Positions 39,038-48,710 of a stretch of DNA of 64,000 nt are shown one piece after another. The notes under the pieces were generated by a model. It did not search any database and was not told where the DNA came from. It saw nothing but the letters and a program-made list of their open reading frames with translations. The first letter of the stretch is position 1. The number at the start of each line of letters is the position of its first letter. Source of the stretch: Geminicoccaceae bacterium (GTDB lineage: Bacteria; Pseudomonadota; Alphaproteobacteria; Geminicoccales; Geminicoccaceae); the NCBI GenBank assembly GCA_028279345.1, contig JANQNY010000006.1, positions 124,001 through 188,000 on the forward strand, read 5' to 3'. Made by a program: the position numbers and the translations under genes.

Positions 39038-39999
39038 GGCGTCGTCTCCTCGGGAGAGCCGCGCCGCACTACGAAGCGCTTCAACAGCGATGGCAACAGG
39101 TAAATCGGGAACTGGGCGAGACCGAGGAAGACGACCGTTTTCGGATCGGCGCCGCCCCCCATCGCGGCGACCACCAAGCCGAAGTTCTTGAAACCCGACA
39201 TCAGCCCCACGGTCATGGCGATCCGCCAACCGCACCAAGCGAACAAAAGCGTGCCGACCAGGTTGAGACCGATGGCCAACGCGAAGACCGCGAACAGGCA
39301 GTCCACGACAAAGCGTGGCTCCGCGATCGCCATGGCGGTGACGCCGTCCATGACGGCAAGCCCAAACGCGAGCAAGGCAAGCACGGCGATGCCGTCGAGG
39401 GCTGGCGAGACGTCGCGCACACGCGCGGCCCCAAGCCAGCCGCGAAGTAGGATCGCTACGACGCTGGCGCCGCCGATGAGAGCGACGAGCCGCGCGAGCA
39501 GGCTCACGGGCGAGGTCGTCAGCTCGACGCCGATGACGAGGCCGGCAAGCGGCGGCAGGGTAAGTGGCACGAGCGCCGTCGCGATGACCCCGAGCGCCAG
39601 GGCGAACGCCGCGTCTAAACCGAGAATGAGCGCATAGGCAATGCCACCGATCAGCGGGGCCGACGCGGCGGTGAGGATCAGGTGGTCGCCCAGGAAACCG
39701 GGGGCCGCGAGCTGCGCGATCGGCGCCACCAGCATTGGCGCGCCGACCAGCACCCAAAGCACCGCTAGTGCCAAGAGCTTCGGTCGCCCAAGGCTCGCCC
39801 GCACCGCGGCCGGCTCCAGCCGGAGAACCGTCACCAGCATCAAGACGAAGATGGCGACCGGCAAGAGCGGCCGGGCGGCTGCCGCGAGTGGTGGTACGAT
39901 CACGCCGAGGAAGATGCCGGCAGCGAGGAACCGCGTCGCCTGACGCCCCATCACACCGAGCAGACGATCTGCAACCGCCAGGAAAGCGCCGCCGGTCAC
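39034..39999 (-). CDS. Bile-acid:sodium-symporter-like (BASS) permease
   Basis: 321 residues, about ten hydrophobic helices. The layout and GLMSGFKNFGLVVAAMG segment resemble the G-F-K-N-x-x-L motif of BASS/ACR3-like transporters, in the crossing helices that bind Na+. Substrate unknown; bile acids are unlikely in this setting, and organic acids or pantoate-type substrates are typical. It is cotranscribed with DUF924. The exact start is uncertain (an ATG at residue 17 is possible) because no clear ribosome site was seen. Confidence 0.72.
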   Translation of the reverse strand: MTGGAFLAVADRLLGVMGRQATRFLAAGIFLGVIVPPLAAAARPLLPVAIFVLMLVTVLRLEPAAVRASLGRPKLLALAVLWVLVGAPMLVAPIAQLAAPGFLGDHLILTAASAPLIGGIAYALILGLDAAFALALGVIATALVPLTLPPLAGLVIGVELTTSPVSLLARLVALIGGASVVAILLRGWLGAARVRDVSPALDGIAVLALLAFGLAVMDGVTAMAIAEPRFVVDCLFAVFALAIGLNLVGTLLFAWCGWRIAMTVGLMSGFKNFGLVVAAMGGGADPKTVVFLGLAQFPIYLLPSLLKRFVVRRGSPEETTP

Positions 40000-40231
40000 G
40001 CCGTCAGCTCCCCCACCCAGGGAGGAGCCGCGGTCGTACGTAGCGCGGATGAGCGGGTCAGCGGCCGGCGCGTCCGCTCCGGCCGGCAGCGGTGCCGCGG
40101 GCGGACACTCGCGCGCGGGCGACGGGCGGCGAGGAGAGCCGACATGTCGTGATAGCGTTCCCGTGGTGGGCTGGCATTGCTAGACGGCTCGATATCGCGG
40201 CCAAGCCGAGCCAACAAGCAGGAGCACCGGG

Positions 40232-41560
40232 ATGATCCCCCGCTACAGCCGTCCCGAGATGGCCGCCCTCTTCGAGCCTGCCGCCAAGCTGGAGCTGTGG
40301 CTCCAGATCGAGCTGGCCGTCGCCGAGGCGATGGCCGCGCTCGACCTGCTCCCGCAGGCGCCGATCGAGGCACTGAGGCAAGCCTGCGTCGCCAACCATG
40401 CGCGACTCATCGACGCCGAGCGGGTCGAGGCGATCGAGCGGACCACGCGCCACGACGTCATCGCCTTTCTCACCCACGTCGAGGAGGTGGTCGGCGAAAA
40501 CGCGCGCTTCCTCCATCTCGGCATGACCTCGTCTGACCTCCTGGACACCACGCTCGCCGTACAGATGACGCGCGCTTCGGACCTGTTGATCGCCGAGAGC
40601 GACCGCCTGCTCGAAGCGCTTGGCCGGCGTGCTCGCGAGCACGCGCACACGGTCTGTATCGGCCGCTCACACGGCATCCACGCCGAGCCCACCACGTTCG
40701 GTCTCAAGCTCGCCGGCCATCATGCCGAGTTCCAGCGGGCCCGACGGCGGTTGCTGACGGCGCGCGCGGAGATCGCGACCTGCGCCCTCTCAGGCGCTGT
40801 CGGCACGTTCGCCAACATCGATCCGCAGATCGAGGCCCACGTCGCCGAGCGCTTGGCACTGCGTCCGGAGCCCGTCTCGACCCAGGTCATCCCGCGCGAT
40901 CGCCATGCGGCGTTCCTCGCGGCCCTGGCGATCGTCGCCGGCGGTATCGAGCGGTTCGCCGTCGAGGTGCGCCACCTGCAGCGGACAGAGGTCGGCGAGG
41001 TCGAGGAGGCATTCGGCAAGGGGCAGAAGGGTAGCTCCGCCATGCCGCACAAGCGTAATCCGGTGCTAAGCGAGAACCTCACCGGGCTTGCGCGCTTGAT
41101 CCGCGCACAAGTTCACCCGGCGCTCGAGAACATCGCACTCTGGCACGAGCGCGACATCTCGCACAGTTCGGTCGAGCGGATCGCCATCCCCGAAGCCTGC
41201 ATCCTCGCGGACTTCGCGCTCGCCCGGCTGACCGGCCTCATCGACGGCCTGGTCGTGTTCGAGGACCGCATGCGCGACAACCTCGACAGCACCCACGGGC
41301 TCATTCACTCGCAACGCGTGCTCTTGGCGCTCGCCGCCGCCGGCCTGCCACGCCAGCGTGCCTACGAGATCGTGCAGGCGCACGCTATGCGGGCCTGGCA
41401 GAAGAAGGTCCCGCTGCTCGGGCTCTTGGCCGATGATCCGGAGGTCACCCGTCACCTGGGCGAGGACGAGCTCGCCGGGCTCTTCGATCTCGCCCATCAC
41501 ACCGCGCGCGTCGACGCGTTGCTCGGACGGGTTCTCGACCCACCAGGCGCGGCCAACTGA
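40232..41560 (+). CDS. purB: Adenylosuccinate lyase
   Basis: 442 residues. It cleaves SAICAR to AICAR and adenylosuccinate to AMP in purine synthesis. The fumarase/aspartase superfamily signature [14 protein letters not shown] (about residues 268-281) contains the catalytic Ser; TRHDVIAFL and [14 protein letters not shown] (about 94-107) complete the active site, with the general acid His in [18 protein letters not shown] lies upstream of ATG 40232. It is divergent from the BASS-like permease. Confidence 0.96.
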   Translation: MIPRYSRPEMAALFEPAAKLELWLQIELAVAEAMAALDLLPQAPIEALRQACVANHARLIDAERVEAIERTTRHDVIAFLTHVEEVVGENARFLHLGMTSSDLLDTTLAVQMTRASDLLIAESDRLLEALGRRAREHAHTVCIGRSHGIHAEPTTFGLKLAGHHAEFQRARRRLLTARAEIATCALSGAVGTFANIDPQIEAHVAERLALRPEPVSTQVIPRDRHAAFLAALAIVAGGIERFAVEVRHLQRTEVGEVEEAFGKGQKGSSAMPHKRNPVLSENLTGLARLIRAQVHPALENIALWHERDISHSSVERIAIPEACILADFALARLTGLIDGLVVFEDRMRDNLDSTHGLIHSQRVLLALAAAGLPRQRAYEIVQAHAMRAWQKKVPLLGLLADDPEVTRHLGEDELAGLFDLAHHTARVDALLGRVLDPPGAAN

Positions 41561-41748
41561 GCACGAGAGTACGCAAATAGCTTCGCAAGGCGCGCAAGAA
41601 AGCGGCATCGTCATCGCCAGTTACGCGAATATCCTTCGACAGACCATCGCCAAGGCCGATTCTTTCCGGTAGTATCTTGACATATACGGCTAAGTGCCTG
41701 TGATCATGGTCCGGTCTTGGGTCGCCGTGCATTGCCGCGGAGGGGGCT

Positions 41749-43026
41749 TTGAACAAGGCTGTCTGGCTGATCGCGCTAGCCGCGATATGTCTCACATTGA
41801 CCGCCGGCAACGCCGACGCGCGACGCTACGCATCAATGGTCGTGGACGCGCGCACTGGTACGATCCTCCACGCGGATGCACCGGACCGTTGGGTCTATCC
41901 GGCGTCGCTCACGAAGATCATGACGCTCTACATGCTGTTCGACGCGCTGGAGCGTGGGCGGCTCACGATGGAGACGCCGCTTCCTGTTTCGGCTCGAGCC
42001 GCAGCGCAACCGCCGTCGAAGTTCGGTCTTCGGGTCGGTCAGCGGATCAAGGTCCGGGACGCCATCATGGGGCTCGTGACCAAGTCCGCCAACGATGTGG
42101 CGGTCGTCGTGGCCGAAGCGATCTCGGGCAGCGAAAGCCGGTTCGCGCAACAGATGACGCAGCGAGCCCGCGACATGGGGTTACGCTCGACGACCTTCCG
42201 CAACGCCTCCGGCTTGCCGAACGCGCAGCAGAAGACGACGGCCCGCGACATGATCCGTCTGGCGATCGCGATCCAACGCGATTTCCCACAGTACTACGGC
42301 CTCTTCGCCACCCAGAGTTTCAGCTATGCCGGCAAGCGCTATCGGAACCACAATCGGCTTCTGGAGAGCTATGGCGGCACCGACGGCATCAAGACCGGCT
42401 ATATCCGGGCCTCTGGCTTCAATCTCGCCGCATCGGTCGAGCGTGACGGCCGCCGGCTGGTCGCTGTGGTCTTCGGCGGCAAGACCAGCAAGAGCCGCAA
42501 CGCGCACATGGCGGAACTGCTCGACCAAGGATTTGTCGATGCCGCGCGGCGTGGTCCGGCCTGGGCCGGCAAGCCGACACCGCGGCGGCCGAGCAGCCTC
42601 GCCTCGACCACCTTTGCAACGCGAGCCGAGCCCGTTGCCTCGGTCTCAGGCGCGGCGCCGCCTAAGCGCCGCCCGCCGATGATCATGGCAGCATCCAGCG
42701 ACGAGTCCAAACCGCTGCGCGTCAGCATGATCCCGGCCGCTGGAGCAGCGGTGCCCGATCAGGTTCCGAAGCTGGTGTTCGGCGTCGAAGTCGGTGCTTT
42801 TCGCTCTGCCGGCGAGGCTCGACGGGCCGCGGACGCCGTCGCCTCGATCGCGCCGCTGGTCATGGCCGGCGCGCAGATCGAGGTCGCACAGGTCAGCGCA
42901 GGCGACACCACGCTCTACCGCGCGCGGCGGATAGGGTTGACACCCGACGCTGCCGCTGCCGTGTGCGAAGCGATGATCCGGCTGGGCCAGAGATGTGACG
43001 TCATCAGCCGCCATGAGGCATCGTAA
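41749..43026 (+). CDS. D-alanyl-D-alanine carboxypeptidase (DacC/DacF-like) with C-terminal SPOR-like domain
   Basis: 425 residues from a TTG start with GGAGGGGG just upstream. A signal peptide ends near NADA-R. Penicillin-binding motifs are all intact: SLTK (Ser53-Lys56), SAN (113-115) and KTG (215-217), so it should trim the pentapeptide of peptidoglycan in the periplasm. A Pro/Ala linker (about 265-345) is followed by a domain with FGVEVGAFRSAGEARRAADAV and ARRIGLTPDAAAAVCEAM, the SPOR pattern that binds denuded glycan at the septum. The combination is common in Rhodospirillales-type DacC enzymes. It ends 10 bases before the convergent RraA gene. Confidence 0.92.
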   Translation: MNKAVWLIALAAICLTLTAGNADARRYASMVVDARTGTILHADAPDRWVYPASLTKIMTLYMLFDALERGRLTMETPLPVSARAAAQPPSKFGLRVGQRIKVRDAIMGLVTKSANDVAVVVAEAISGSESRFAQQMTQRARDMGLRSTTFRNASGLPNAQQKTTARDMIRLAIAIQRDFPQYYGLFATQSFSYAGKRYRNHNRLLESYGGTDGIKTGYIRASGFNLAASVERDGRRLVAVVFGGKTSKSRNAHMAELLDQGFVDAARRGPAWAGKPTPRRPSSLASTTFATRAEPVASVSGAAPPKRRPPMIMAASSDESKPLRVSMIPAAGAAVPDQVPKLVFGVEVGAFRSAGEARRAADAVASIAPLVMAGAQIEVAQVSAGDTTLYRARRIGLTPDAAAAVCEAMIRLGQRCDVISRHEAS

Positions 43027-43036
43027 TCTCGACCGG

Positions 43037-43696
43037 TCAAAGCACGCCGTAGCGCGCGAAGACGTCAGCTAGTTTCGCACCCGCCTCCAGGTCTGCGCGA
43101 GTCCTGTCCTCGCCAGCCGCCTTCGCCAATGCTGCTTGAACGACCGCTTCTTCGACCGCGCGCGGCAGAACCACCACGCCGTCGGCATCGCCGAAGACCA
43201 GATCGCCGGGTTCGACCATCACGCCGCCGCACCGCACCGGCACATCCATGCGCACCATTTGCCCACGCCCCTTGCTGTCGAGGGGCCCAATCCCGCCCGC
43301 GTAGACTGGGAAGCGCTGCTGGCGGATCTGCCGGATGTCGCGGACGAGACCATCGGTCACACAGCCGACGGCACCGCGCGCCCGGGCTGCCGTCGTCAGC
43401 AGCTCGCCCCAAGGCCCGATCCGCTCACTCGGACCGTCACAGGCGAGCACCGCGACATCACCGGGCCGGAGGTCGTCGACGAGCGCGATCTCCACTTCAT
43501 AAGGGTTGGCGCCGTCGTCTACGTGCCAAACGGGCATGTAGAGGCCGGTCCGCGCCCGCCCCACAAGAACCAGCGTTTCGTCGAGCGGCCGCACGAATGG
43601 CCGCATGGCCTGCTCGCGCAACCCGTGGGCGTCAAGGGTGTCTGAGATGATCGACGAGGTGAGCCGCGACGCCAAGCCTGGGTCCAGGGGAGCCAC
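43037..43696 (-). CDS. RraA-family protein (HMG/CHA aldolase-like)
   Basis: 219 residues, GTG start. The core motif GELLTTAARARGAVGCVTDGLVRDI contains the conserved G-x-x-G...DG-x-x-RD that binds divalent metal and the 2-oxo acid in 4-hydroxy-4-methyl-2-oxoglutarate/4-carboxy-4-hydroxy-2-oxoadipate aldolases; PVRCGGVMVEPGDLVFGDADGVVV is the other half of the site. Class II pyruvate aldolases of this family also decarboxylate oxaloacetate; RNase E regulation is limited to some members. It is downstream of an SDR and pyruvate kinase on the same strand, suggesting a role near pyruvate, but the substrate is unknown. Confidence 0.85.
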   Translation of the reverse strand: MAPLDPGLASRLTSSIISDTLDAHGLREQAMRPFVRPLDETLVLVGRARTGLYMPVWHVDDGANPYEVEIALVDDLRPGDVAVLACDGPSERIGPWGELLTTAARARGAVGCVTDGLVRDIRQIRQQRFPVYAGGIGPLDSKGRGQMVRMDVPVRCGGVMVEPGDLVFGDADGVVVLPRAVEEAVVQAALAKAAGEDRTRADLEAGAKLADVFARYGVL

Positions 43697-43702
43697 CGTC
43701 GT

Positions 43703-44479
43703 TCAGCCGTCGCCGGCGAGGTCGAACAACATGCCCGCCGCCTGGAACCCACCATCCACCGCCAAGACTTGGCCCGTCGTGAACGCTGCTTCGTCGCTGG
43801 CCAAGTAGACGCAGGCACCCGCGATCTCGGCGGGCTCGCCATAGCGATTCTGCGGAACGTGGCGGAGCCAGCCCGCGCGTGTCTCGGGCGTGTGCATGGC
43901 CTTGATCAGTGGCGTCTCGATCGGCCCGGGTGCGACGGCATTGACCGTGATGCCCCAAGGCCCCAGCTCCACCGCCGCCACCTGGGTCATGTTGATGACC
44001 GCCGCCTTGCTGGCGCCGTAGGCCGTTCGCCCGGTCGACCCACGCACGCCGGACACGGACGCGATGTTGATGATGCGCCCGCCCTTGCCCCGCTTCCGCA
44101 TGGCACGTGCCGCTTCCCGCATGCCGAGGAAGACGCCCATGACGTTGATCTCGAGAAGCCGTCGGAACGCGGCACTCTCGGTCGCGACCATCGGGGTCTG
44201 AAAGGCGATGCCGGCATTGTTGACGATGATGTCGAGCCCACGCGCGGCGGCAAGCTCGGCGATGGAATCGGCCATCGCCGCCTCGTCGGTGACGTCGAGC
44301 GCCCGCCCCTCACCCTTGCCACCGGCCGCGGCCGACGCTGCGCTGGTCGCTTCCGCCGCCGCGCCGTCGACATCGGTCGCCACAACATAGGCGCCGGCCG
44401 CCGCGAGCCGTTCGGTGATTCCCTCGCCGATCCCCGCCCCAGCGCCTGTGACCAACGCGGTCTTCCCGTCCAATCGCAT
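43703..44479 (-). CDS. SDR-family NAD(P)-dependent oxidoreductase
   Basis: 258 residues, classical SDR. TGAGAGIGEG (residues 11-20) binds the cofactor, VNNAG near 87, catalytic Ser in NIASVSGV, Tyr-x-x-x-Lys in AYGASKAAV (about 157-165). ATG 44479 (MRLDGKTALVTG) is preferred over an earlier frame start. An acidic Asp after the second strand (VATDVDG) favours NAD over NADP. Substrate is unknown; the RraA-family gene begins six bases downstream. Confidence 0.92.
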   Translation of the reverse strand: MRLDGKTALVTGAGAGIGEGITERLAAAGAYVVATDVDGAAAEATSAASAAAGGKGEGRALDVTDEAAMADSIAELAAARGLDIIVNNAGIAFQTPMVATESAAFRRLLEINVMGVFLGMREAARAMRKRGKGGRIINIASVSGVRGSTGRTAYGASKAAVINMTQVAAVELGPWGITVNAVAPGPIETPLIKAMHTPETRAGWLRHVPQNRYGEPAEIAGACVYLASDEAAFTTGQVLAVDGGFQAAGMLFDLAGDG

Positions 44480-44545
44480 TGCCACGCTCCTCCGCGCGCC
44501 CCTCACCTCGATGTGCACGAGCAAGGCACGGGCGCCAAGCGGATC

Positions 44546-45973
44546 TCAGCCGTCCCGTTCGCTGACATAGGCGATGCGGAGCATGTTCGTGGCGCCCGGC
44601 GTCCCGAACGGTAGGCCCGCGGTGACGACCAGCGCCTGCCCCGGCCGCGCCAGATCGAGCTGAACCGCGGCGTCACGCGCCTTCTGGATCATGTCGTCGA
44701 GGTCTAGGGCGTCCCGGCAAACGAAGGGGCGGACGCCCCAGACTACGGTCAGCCGCCGCGCCGTGCCGAGCCTAGTAATGAGCCCAATGATCGGGTGTCC
44801 GGGACGCTCACGCGCCGCCCGCAACGTAGTCGTGCCGGCGGTGGAGTAGGTCACGATGGCTGCAGCGCCGATCGTGCGTGCAACGGACGATGCCGCTTGG
44901 GTGATAGCGTCGTCGGCGGTCTGCTGGGCCTCGGCGGCGTAGGCGGTGACATAGGGTCGGTAGAGCGGATCACGCTCCACCTGACGAATGACCCGAGCCA
45001 TGATCGCCACGGCCTCGCCCGCGTAGTCGCCGACGGCGCTCTCCGCCGATAGCATCAGCGCGTCGGCACCGTCGTAGCAGGCGGTCGCCACGTCCGAAGC
45101 CTCGGCCCGGGTGGGCGACGGCGCCTTGATCATGCTCTCGAGCATCTGCGTCGCCACGACGACCGGCTTGCCCGCGGCTCTGGCCGCCCGGATGATCCGC
45201 TTTTGCAGGCCCGGCACCTCCTCGGGCGGCAGCTCCACACCCAAGTCGCCGCGCGCAATCATCAGCCCCTCGGAAAGGTCGAGGATCGCCTCCAGATGAT
45301 CGATCGCCGAAGGCTTCTCGATCTTCGCCATGATCGCGGCGCGGCCAGCGACCAGGCGACGGGCCTCGGCCACGTCTTCGGGCCGCTGGACAAAGCTCAA
45401 CGCGACCCAATCGAACCCCGCGTCGAGACCAAAGCGAAGGTCGTTGCGGTCTTTGCCGGTAAGCGGGGATACGCGCAGCATGGCGTTGGGCACGTTGACG
45501 CCCTTGTGGTCCGAGATGAGGCCGCCCACCTCAATCATCGCCTCCACATAGTCGTCCCCGGCCTTCTCCACCCGTGCCCGAACCTTGCCGTCGTCGAGCA
45601 GCAGCTCGGTGCCAGGCTCGACGGCCTCGAAGATCTCTCGATGAGGAAGCTGCACACGCTGCTGGTCGCCCGGCACGTCATCGAGGTCGAAGCGAAACCG
45701 CTGGCCCGTCACCAACATGGCCTTGCCGCTGCCGAAATGCCCGACGCGCAGCTTCGGTCCCTGCAGGTCCATGAGCGCACCGATCGGCCGTCCGAGCTCG
45801 TCCTCGAGTTCCCGCACAGCGGCCAGCCGGTCGGCATGCTCGTCCTGGCTGCCGTGGCTGAAGTTGAAGCGAAACACGTTCACGCCGGCCAAAACCAGCG
45901 CCCTGATCCGATCCTTGGTCGACGACGCTGGTCCCAGCGTGGCGACGATCTTCGTCGAGGCCTGGCGTCGCAT
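44546..45973 (-). CDS. pyk: Pyruvate kinase
   Basis: 475 residues. ADP + PEP to ATP + pyruvate. Motifs are complete: TKIVATLGPAS at the start, NVFRFNFSHGS, MDLQGPKLRVG, the catalytic Lys in AAIMAKIEKPSAIDH, IARGDLGVELP, TQMLESMIKAP(S)PTRAE and the effector domain at the C-terminus. Ends in the usual phosphate-site-like region. It is the upstream gene of the SDR and RraA genes, gap 66 bases, and is divergent from the peptide ABC set across a palindrome. Confidence 0.96.
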   Translation of the reverse strand: MRRQASTKIVATLGPASSTKDRIRALVLAGVNVFRFNFSHGSQDEHADRLAAVRELEDELGRPIGALMDLQGPKLRVGHFGSGKAMLVTGQRFRFDLDDVPGDQQRVQLPHREIFEAVEPGTELLLDDGKVRARVEKAGDDYVEAMIEVGGLISDHKGVNVPNAMLRVSPLTGKDRNDLRFGLDAGFDWVALSFVQRPEDVAEARRLVAGRAAIMAKIEKPSAIDHLEAILDLSEGLMIARGDLGVELPPEEVPGLQKRIIRAARAAGKPVVVATQMLESMIKAPSPTRAEASDVATACYDGADALMLSAESAVGDYAGEAVAIMARVIRQVERDPLYRPYVTAYAAEAQQTADDAITQAASSVARTIGAAAIVTYSTAGTTTLRAARERPGHPIIGLITRLGTARRLTVVWGVRPFVCRDALDLDDMIQKARDAAVQLDLARPGQALVVTAGLPFGTPGATNMLRIAYVSERDG

Positions 45974-46022
45974 GCTCTAATCCCCCAATGAGCCGGGTGT
46001 CTGCTGGCACGTGCGCGTGCGG

Positions 46023-46042
46023 GCGACAACCGCCGTTGTCGC
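46023..46042. promoter_or_regulatory. Perfect 8-bp palindrome between pyk and peptide ABC set
   Basis: GCGACAAC and GTTGTCGC flank a four-base centre CGCC. It lies in the middle of a 121-base divergent region with pyk on one side and the binding protein on the other, the right place for an operator shared by both, though a transcript hairpin is also possible. No regulator could be named. Confidence 0.4.
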
Positions 46043-46094
46043 AAGCGTCGGCAGCGGCCAACTTGCAGCTCTGGAATAACGAGGAGGCGGGTTC

Positions 46095-47747
46095 ATGCTG
46101 CGGTTTGTCGTTGCCATCGCCCTGTGCTTTGCATTCCCGGCCGCGGGCTGGGCTCGCGATACGCTCAGAATCGGCATGACGCAGTTCCCGTCGACGTTGC
46201 ACCCGAGCATCGATTCGATGCTGGCCAAGACCTATGTCCACGGCATGACGCTCCGCCCGATCACCGGTTTCGACCACGACTGGGAGGTGGCATGCTTCCT
46301 ATGCACCGAAGTTCCCAGCTTCGAGAACGGCCGCGCCGAGCGCGTGGAACGCGACGACGGCAGCGTTGGTGTGCGCGTGCGCTACGATCTGCACCCGGAC
46401 GCGCGCTGGGGCGACGGCGTGCCCGTGACGACCGACGACATCCTCTTCGCTTGGCGCTTTGGCACGCACCCGGCTAGCACCGTCCCAGCGCGTGAGGCCT
46501 ATACCGACGTTCTCGACATCGAGGTGCACGGCCCGAAGAGCTTCACTCTGGACCTCAAGGACCTCACCTATCGCTACAACGCTGCCAACGTGCTCAGGCC
46601 CCTACCGGCACATCTCGAGGCCGAGATCTTCGAGGCATCCCCTGAGACCTACCGCAACCGCACCCTCTATGACACCGACCCGACGGAGCCTGGCCTTTGG
46701 ATGGGTCCCTATCGGATCGCGGAGGTAGCGACGGGACAGTACGTCGTCCTAGAGCGCAATCCCGAGTGGTTCGGCGAAGAGCCGTACTTCGAGCGCATCG
46801 TCATCGAGGTCGTCGAGAACACCCCGGCGCTCGAGGCCCGCCTGCTCGCCGGTGAGATCGACATGATCCCCGGCGAGGGTGGGCTGCCGATCGACCAGGC
46901 GATCGCCTTCGCCGAACGTGGCGACGACCGCTTTCGCGTGGTCTACGAGCCGAGCCTCTTCTACGAGCACCTCGAAGCCAATCTGGACAACCCGATCTTC
47001 CAGGACGTGCGCGTGCGGCAGGCACTCTTGCATGCGGTCGACCGAGAGGCGCTCTCAGAGCGTTTGTTCGCGGGCGAGCAGCCGGTGGCAGCGACCAGCG
47101 TGCACCCCTTGGACTGGACGCACGCCGACGACCTCGAGCCCCACCCCTTCAACGTCGAGCTGGCGCGTGAGCTGCTTGACGAGGCCGGCTGGACCGTTGG
47201 CCCGGGCGGCGTGCGCACCAACGCCGCGGGCGACCGCCTCTCCTTCGAGCTGTCGACCACCGCCGGCAACCGCACCCGCGAGCTGGTCCAGCAGTATCTG
47301 CAGGCGCAGTGGGCCGCCATCGGTGTCGAGGCCGTGATCCGCAACCTGCCGCCGCGCGTCCTCTTCGCAGAACATCTGAGCAGGCGGCAGTTCCCCGGCA
47401 TGGCGATGTTCGCCTGGGTCAGCACACCCGAGCACCTGCCCCAGACGACGTTGCACTCGACGATGATTCCTTCGGCCGAGAACAGCTGGAGTGGCCAGAA
47501 CTATGCGGGCTACGCGAACCCACAGATGGACGCACTGATCGATGCCATCGAGGTCGAGCTCGACCGCGAGGCGCGTGCCGAACTGTGGCGGCGGTTCCAG
47601 GAGCTCTACGCGACCGACCTGCCTGCCCTACCGCTCTTCTTCCGCGCCAACGCGCACATTTGGCCCACCTGGCTCGAGGGCGTGCGGCCGACGGGCCACC
47701 AGGACATCAGTACGCTCTGGGTGGAAGAGTGGCGGCCGAAGGACTGA
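46095..47747 (+). CDS. ABC transporter substrate-binding protein, family 5 (oligopeptide type)
   Basis: 550 residues, Sec signal peptide to about ARA/RD near residue 21. The family 5 (OppA/DppA) pattern is clear: RIGMTQFPSTLHPSID, the WGDGVPVTTDDILFAWRF motif (about 112-129), DVRVRQALLHAVDREAL and the C-terminal YATDLPALPLFFRAN. GAGGAGG lies seven bases before ATG 46095. It is the first gene of an importer with two permeases. Peptide, nickel or opine specificity cannot be determined from sequence. Confidence 0.93.
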   Translation: MLRFVVAIALCFAFPAAGWARDTLRIGMTQFPSTLHPSIDSMLAKTYVHGMTLRPITGFDHDWEVACFLCTEVPSFENGRAERVERDDGSVGVRVRYDLHPDARWGDGVPVTTDDILFAWRFGTHPASTVPAREAYTDVLDIEVHGPKSFTLDLKDLTYRYNAANVLRPLPAHLEAEIFEASPETYRNRTLYDTDPTEPGLWMGPYRIAEVATGQYVVLERNPEWFGEEPYFERIVIEVVENTPALEARLLAGEIDMIPGEGGLPIDQAIAFAERGDDRFRVVYEPSLFYEHLEANLDNPIFQDVRVRQALLHAVDREALSERLFAGEQPVAATSVHPLDWTHADDLEPHPFNVELARELLDEAGWTVGPGGVRTNAAGDRLSFELSTTAGNRTRELVQQYLQAQWAAIGVEAVIRNLPPRVLFAEHLSRRQFPGMAMFAWVSTPEHLPQTTLHSTMIPSAENSWSGQNYAGYANPQMDALIDAIEVELDREARAELWRRFQELYATDLPALPLFFRANAHIWPTWLEGVRPTGHQDISTLWVEEWRPKD

Positions 47748-47753
47748 CCGCGT

Positions 47754-48710
47754 TTGTCCGCCTACCTCGTTCGCCGCAGCGCCGAGGCGCTGGTCGCCTT
47801 CGTCATCGTCTCGGTGCTGGTCTTTGCGCTCGTCGGCCTGATGCCGGGGGACCCGCTGGATCTGCAGCTCAAGGGCGACCCGGACATCACCACCGCCGAC
47901 GTCGAGCGGCTCAAGGCGATCTACGGGCTCGACCGCCCCTTGTGGGAGCGCTACGCGGCCTGGGCCCGAGGCGCGCTCAGCGGAAATCTGGGCTTCTCGC
48001 GTCTCTACGCGCAGCCGGTGACCGCCGTCTTAGGTGATCCGATCCTCAACACCGTCGTCCTGTTGGGCGCGAGCCTCGTACTCGGTCTCGCGATCGCCCT
48101 GCCGCTAGCCGTAGCCGCCGCCGCGCGCCCCGGCAGTCCGCTCGACCTCGGCATCAACCTCTTCGCCTTCGCCGGCTTCTCCGTGCCGTCCTTCTGGCTG
48201 GCGCTCTTGATGATCTTGTTCTTCGCGGTCGATCTCGGCTGGCTGCCCTCCGGCGGTGTCCACGCGATCGGCGATGACAGCCTGGCGAGCCGGGCGCGCC
48301 ATCTGGTCCTGCCTGCACTCACGCTGACGGTGCTCAGCACCGGCATCTATCTGCGCTTCGCGCGCGGTGCGCTCCTGGAGGTGATCGGCGAGGACTTCAT
48401 GCGGACGGCCCGAGCGAAGGGGCTCTCGCACATCGGAGCACTGGTGCACCACGCGCTGCCCAACGCGCTCCTGCCGCTCGTCACGATCGTGGCGCTCCAG
48501 CTCGGCACGCTGCTCTCGGGCGCGCTGGTCGTCGAGGTGGTCTTCGCCTATCGCGGCATGGGCAAGCTCATCTTCGATGCGATCCTCGCCAACGACTACA
48601 ACCTGGCGATGGCGGCCCTGCTGCTGGCGACCGCACTGACGCTGATCTGCAATGTCCTCGCCGATGTCGCCTACGGTTGGCTCGACCCGCGGATCCGCTA
48701 TGGCACCTGA
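47754..48710 (+). CDS. ABC transporter permease, DppB/OppB type
   Basis: 318 residues, TTG start. Six helices. The N-terminus has YLVRRSAEALVAFVIVSVLVF and a GDP motif (MPGDPLDLQLKGDPDI); the cytoplasmic EAA loop is ARTAKGLSHIGALVHHALPNALLPLV (preceded by YLRFARGALLEVIGEDFMRT). Pairs with the following permease; the two overlap by 11 bases. Part of the peptide-type importer starting at 46095. Confidence 0.92.
   Translation: MSAYLVRRSAEALVAFVIVSVLVFALVGLMPGDPLDLQLKGDPDITTADVERLKAIYGLDRPLWERYAAWARGALSGNLGFSRLYAQPVTAVLGDPILNTVVLLGASLVLGLAIALPLAVAAAARPGSPLDLGINLFAFAGFSVPSFWLALLMILFFAVDLGWLPSGGVHAIGDDSLASRARHLVLPALTLTVLSTGIYLRFARGALLEVIGEDFMRTARAKGLSHIGALVHHALPNALLPLVTIVALQLGTLLSGALVVEVVFAYRGMGKLIFDAILANDYNLAMAALLLATALTLICNVLADVAYGWLDPRIRYGT

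Noticed and set aside
38495-39757. A 420-codon minus-strand reading of DUF924
   Set aside because: The upstream 240 codons are an out-of-frame reading of the BASS-like permease; the family begins at ATG 39037.
41677-41705. TTGACA-like -35 upstream of the carboxypeptidase gene
   Set aside because: TTGACA at 41677-41682 is perfect, but no acceptable -10 lies at 16-18 bases; too weak to call a promoter.
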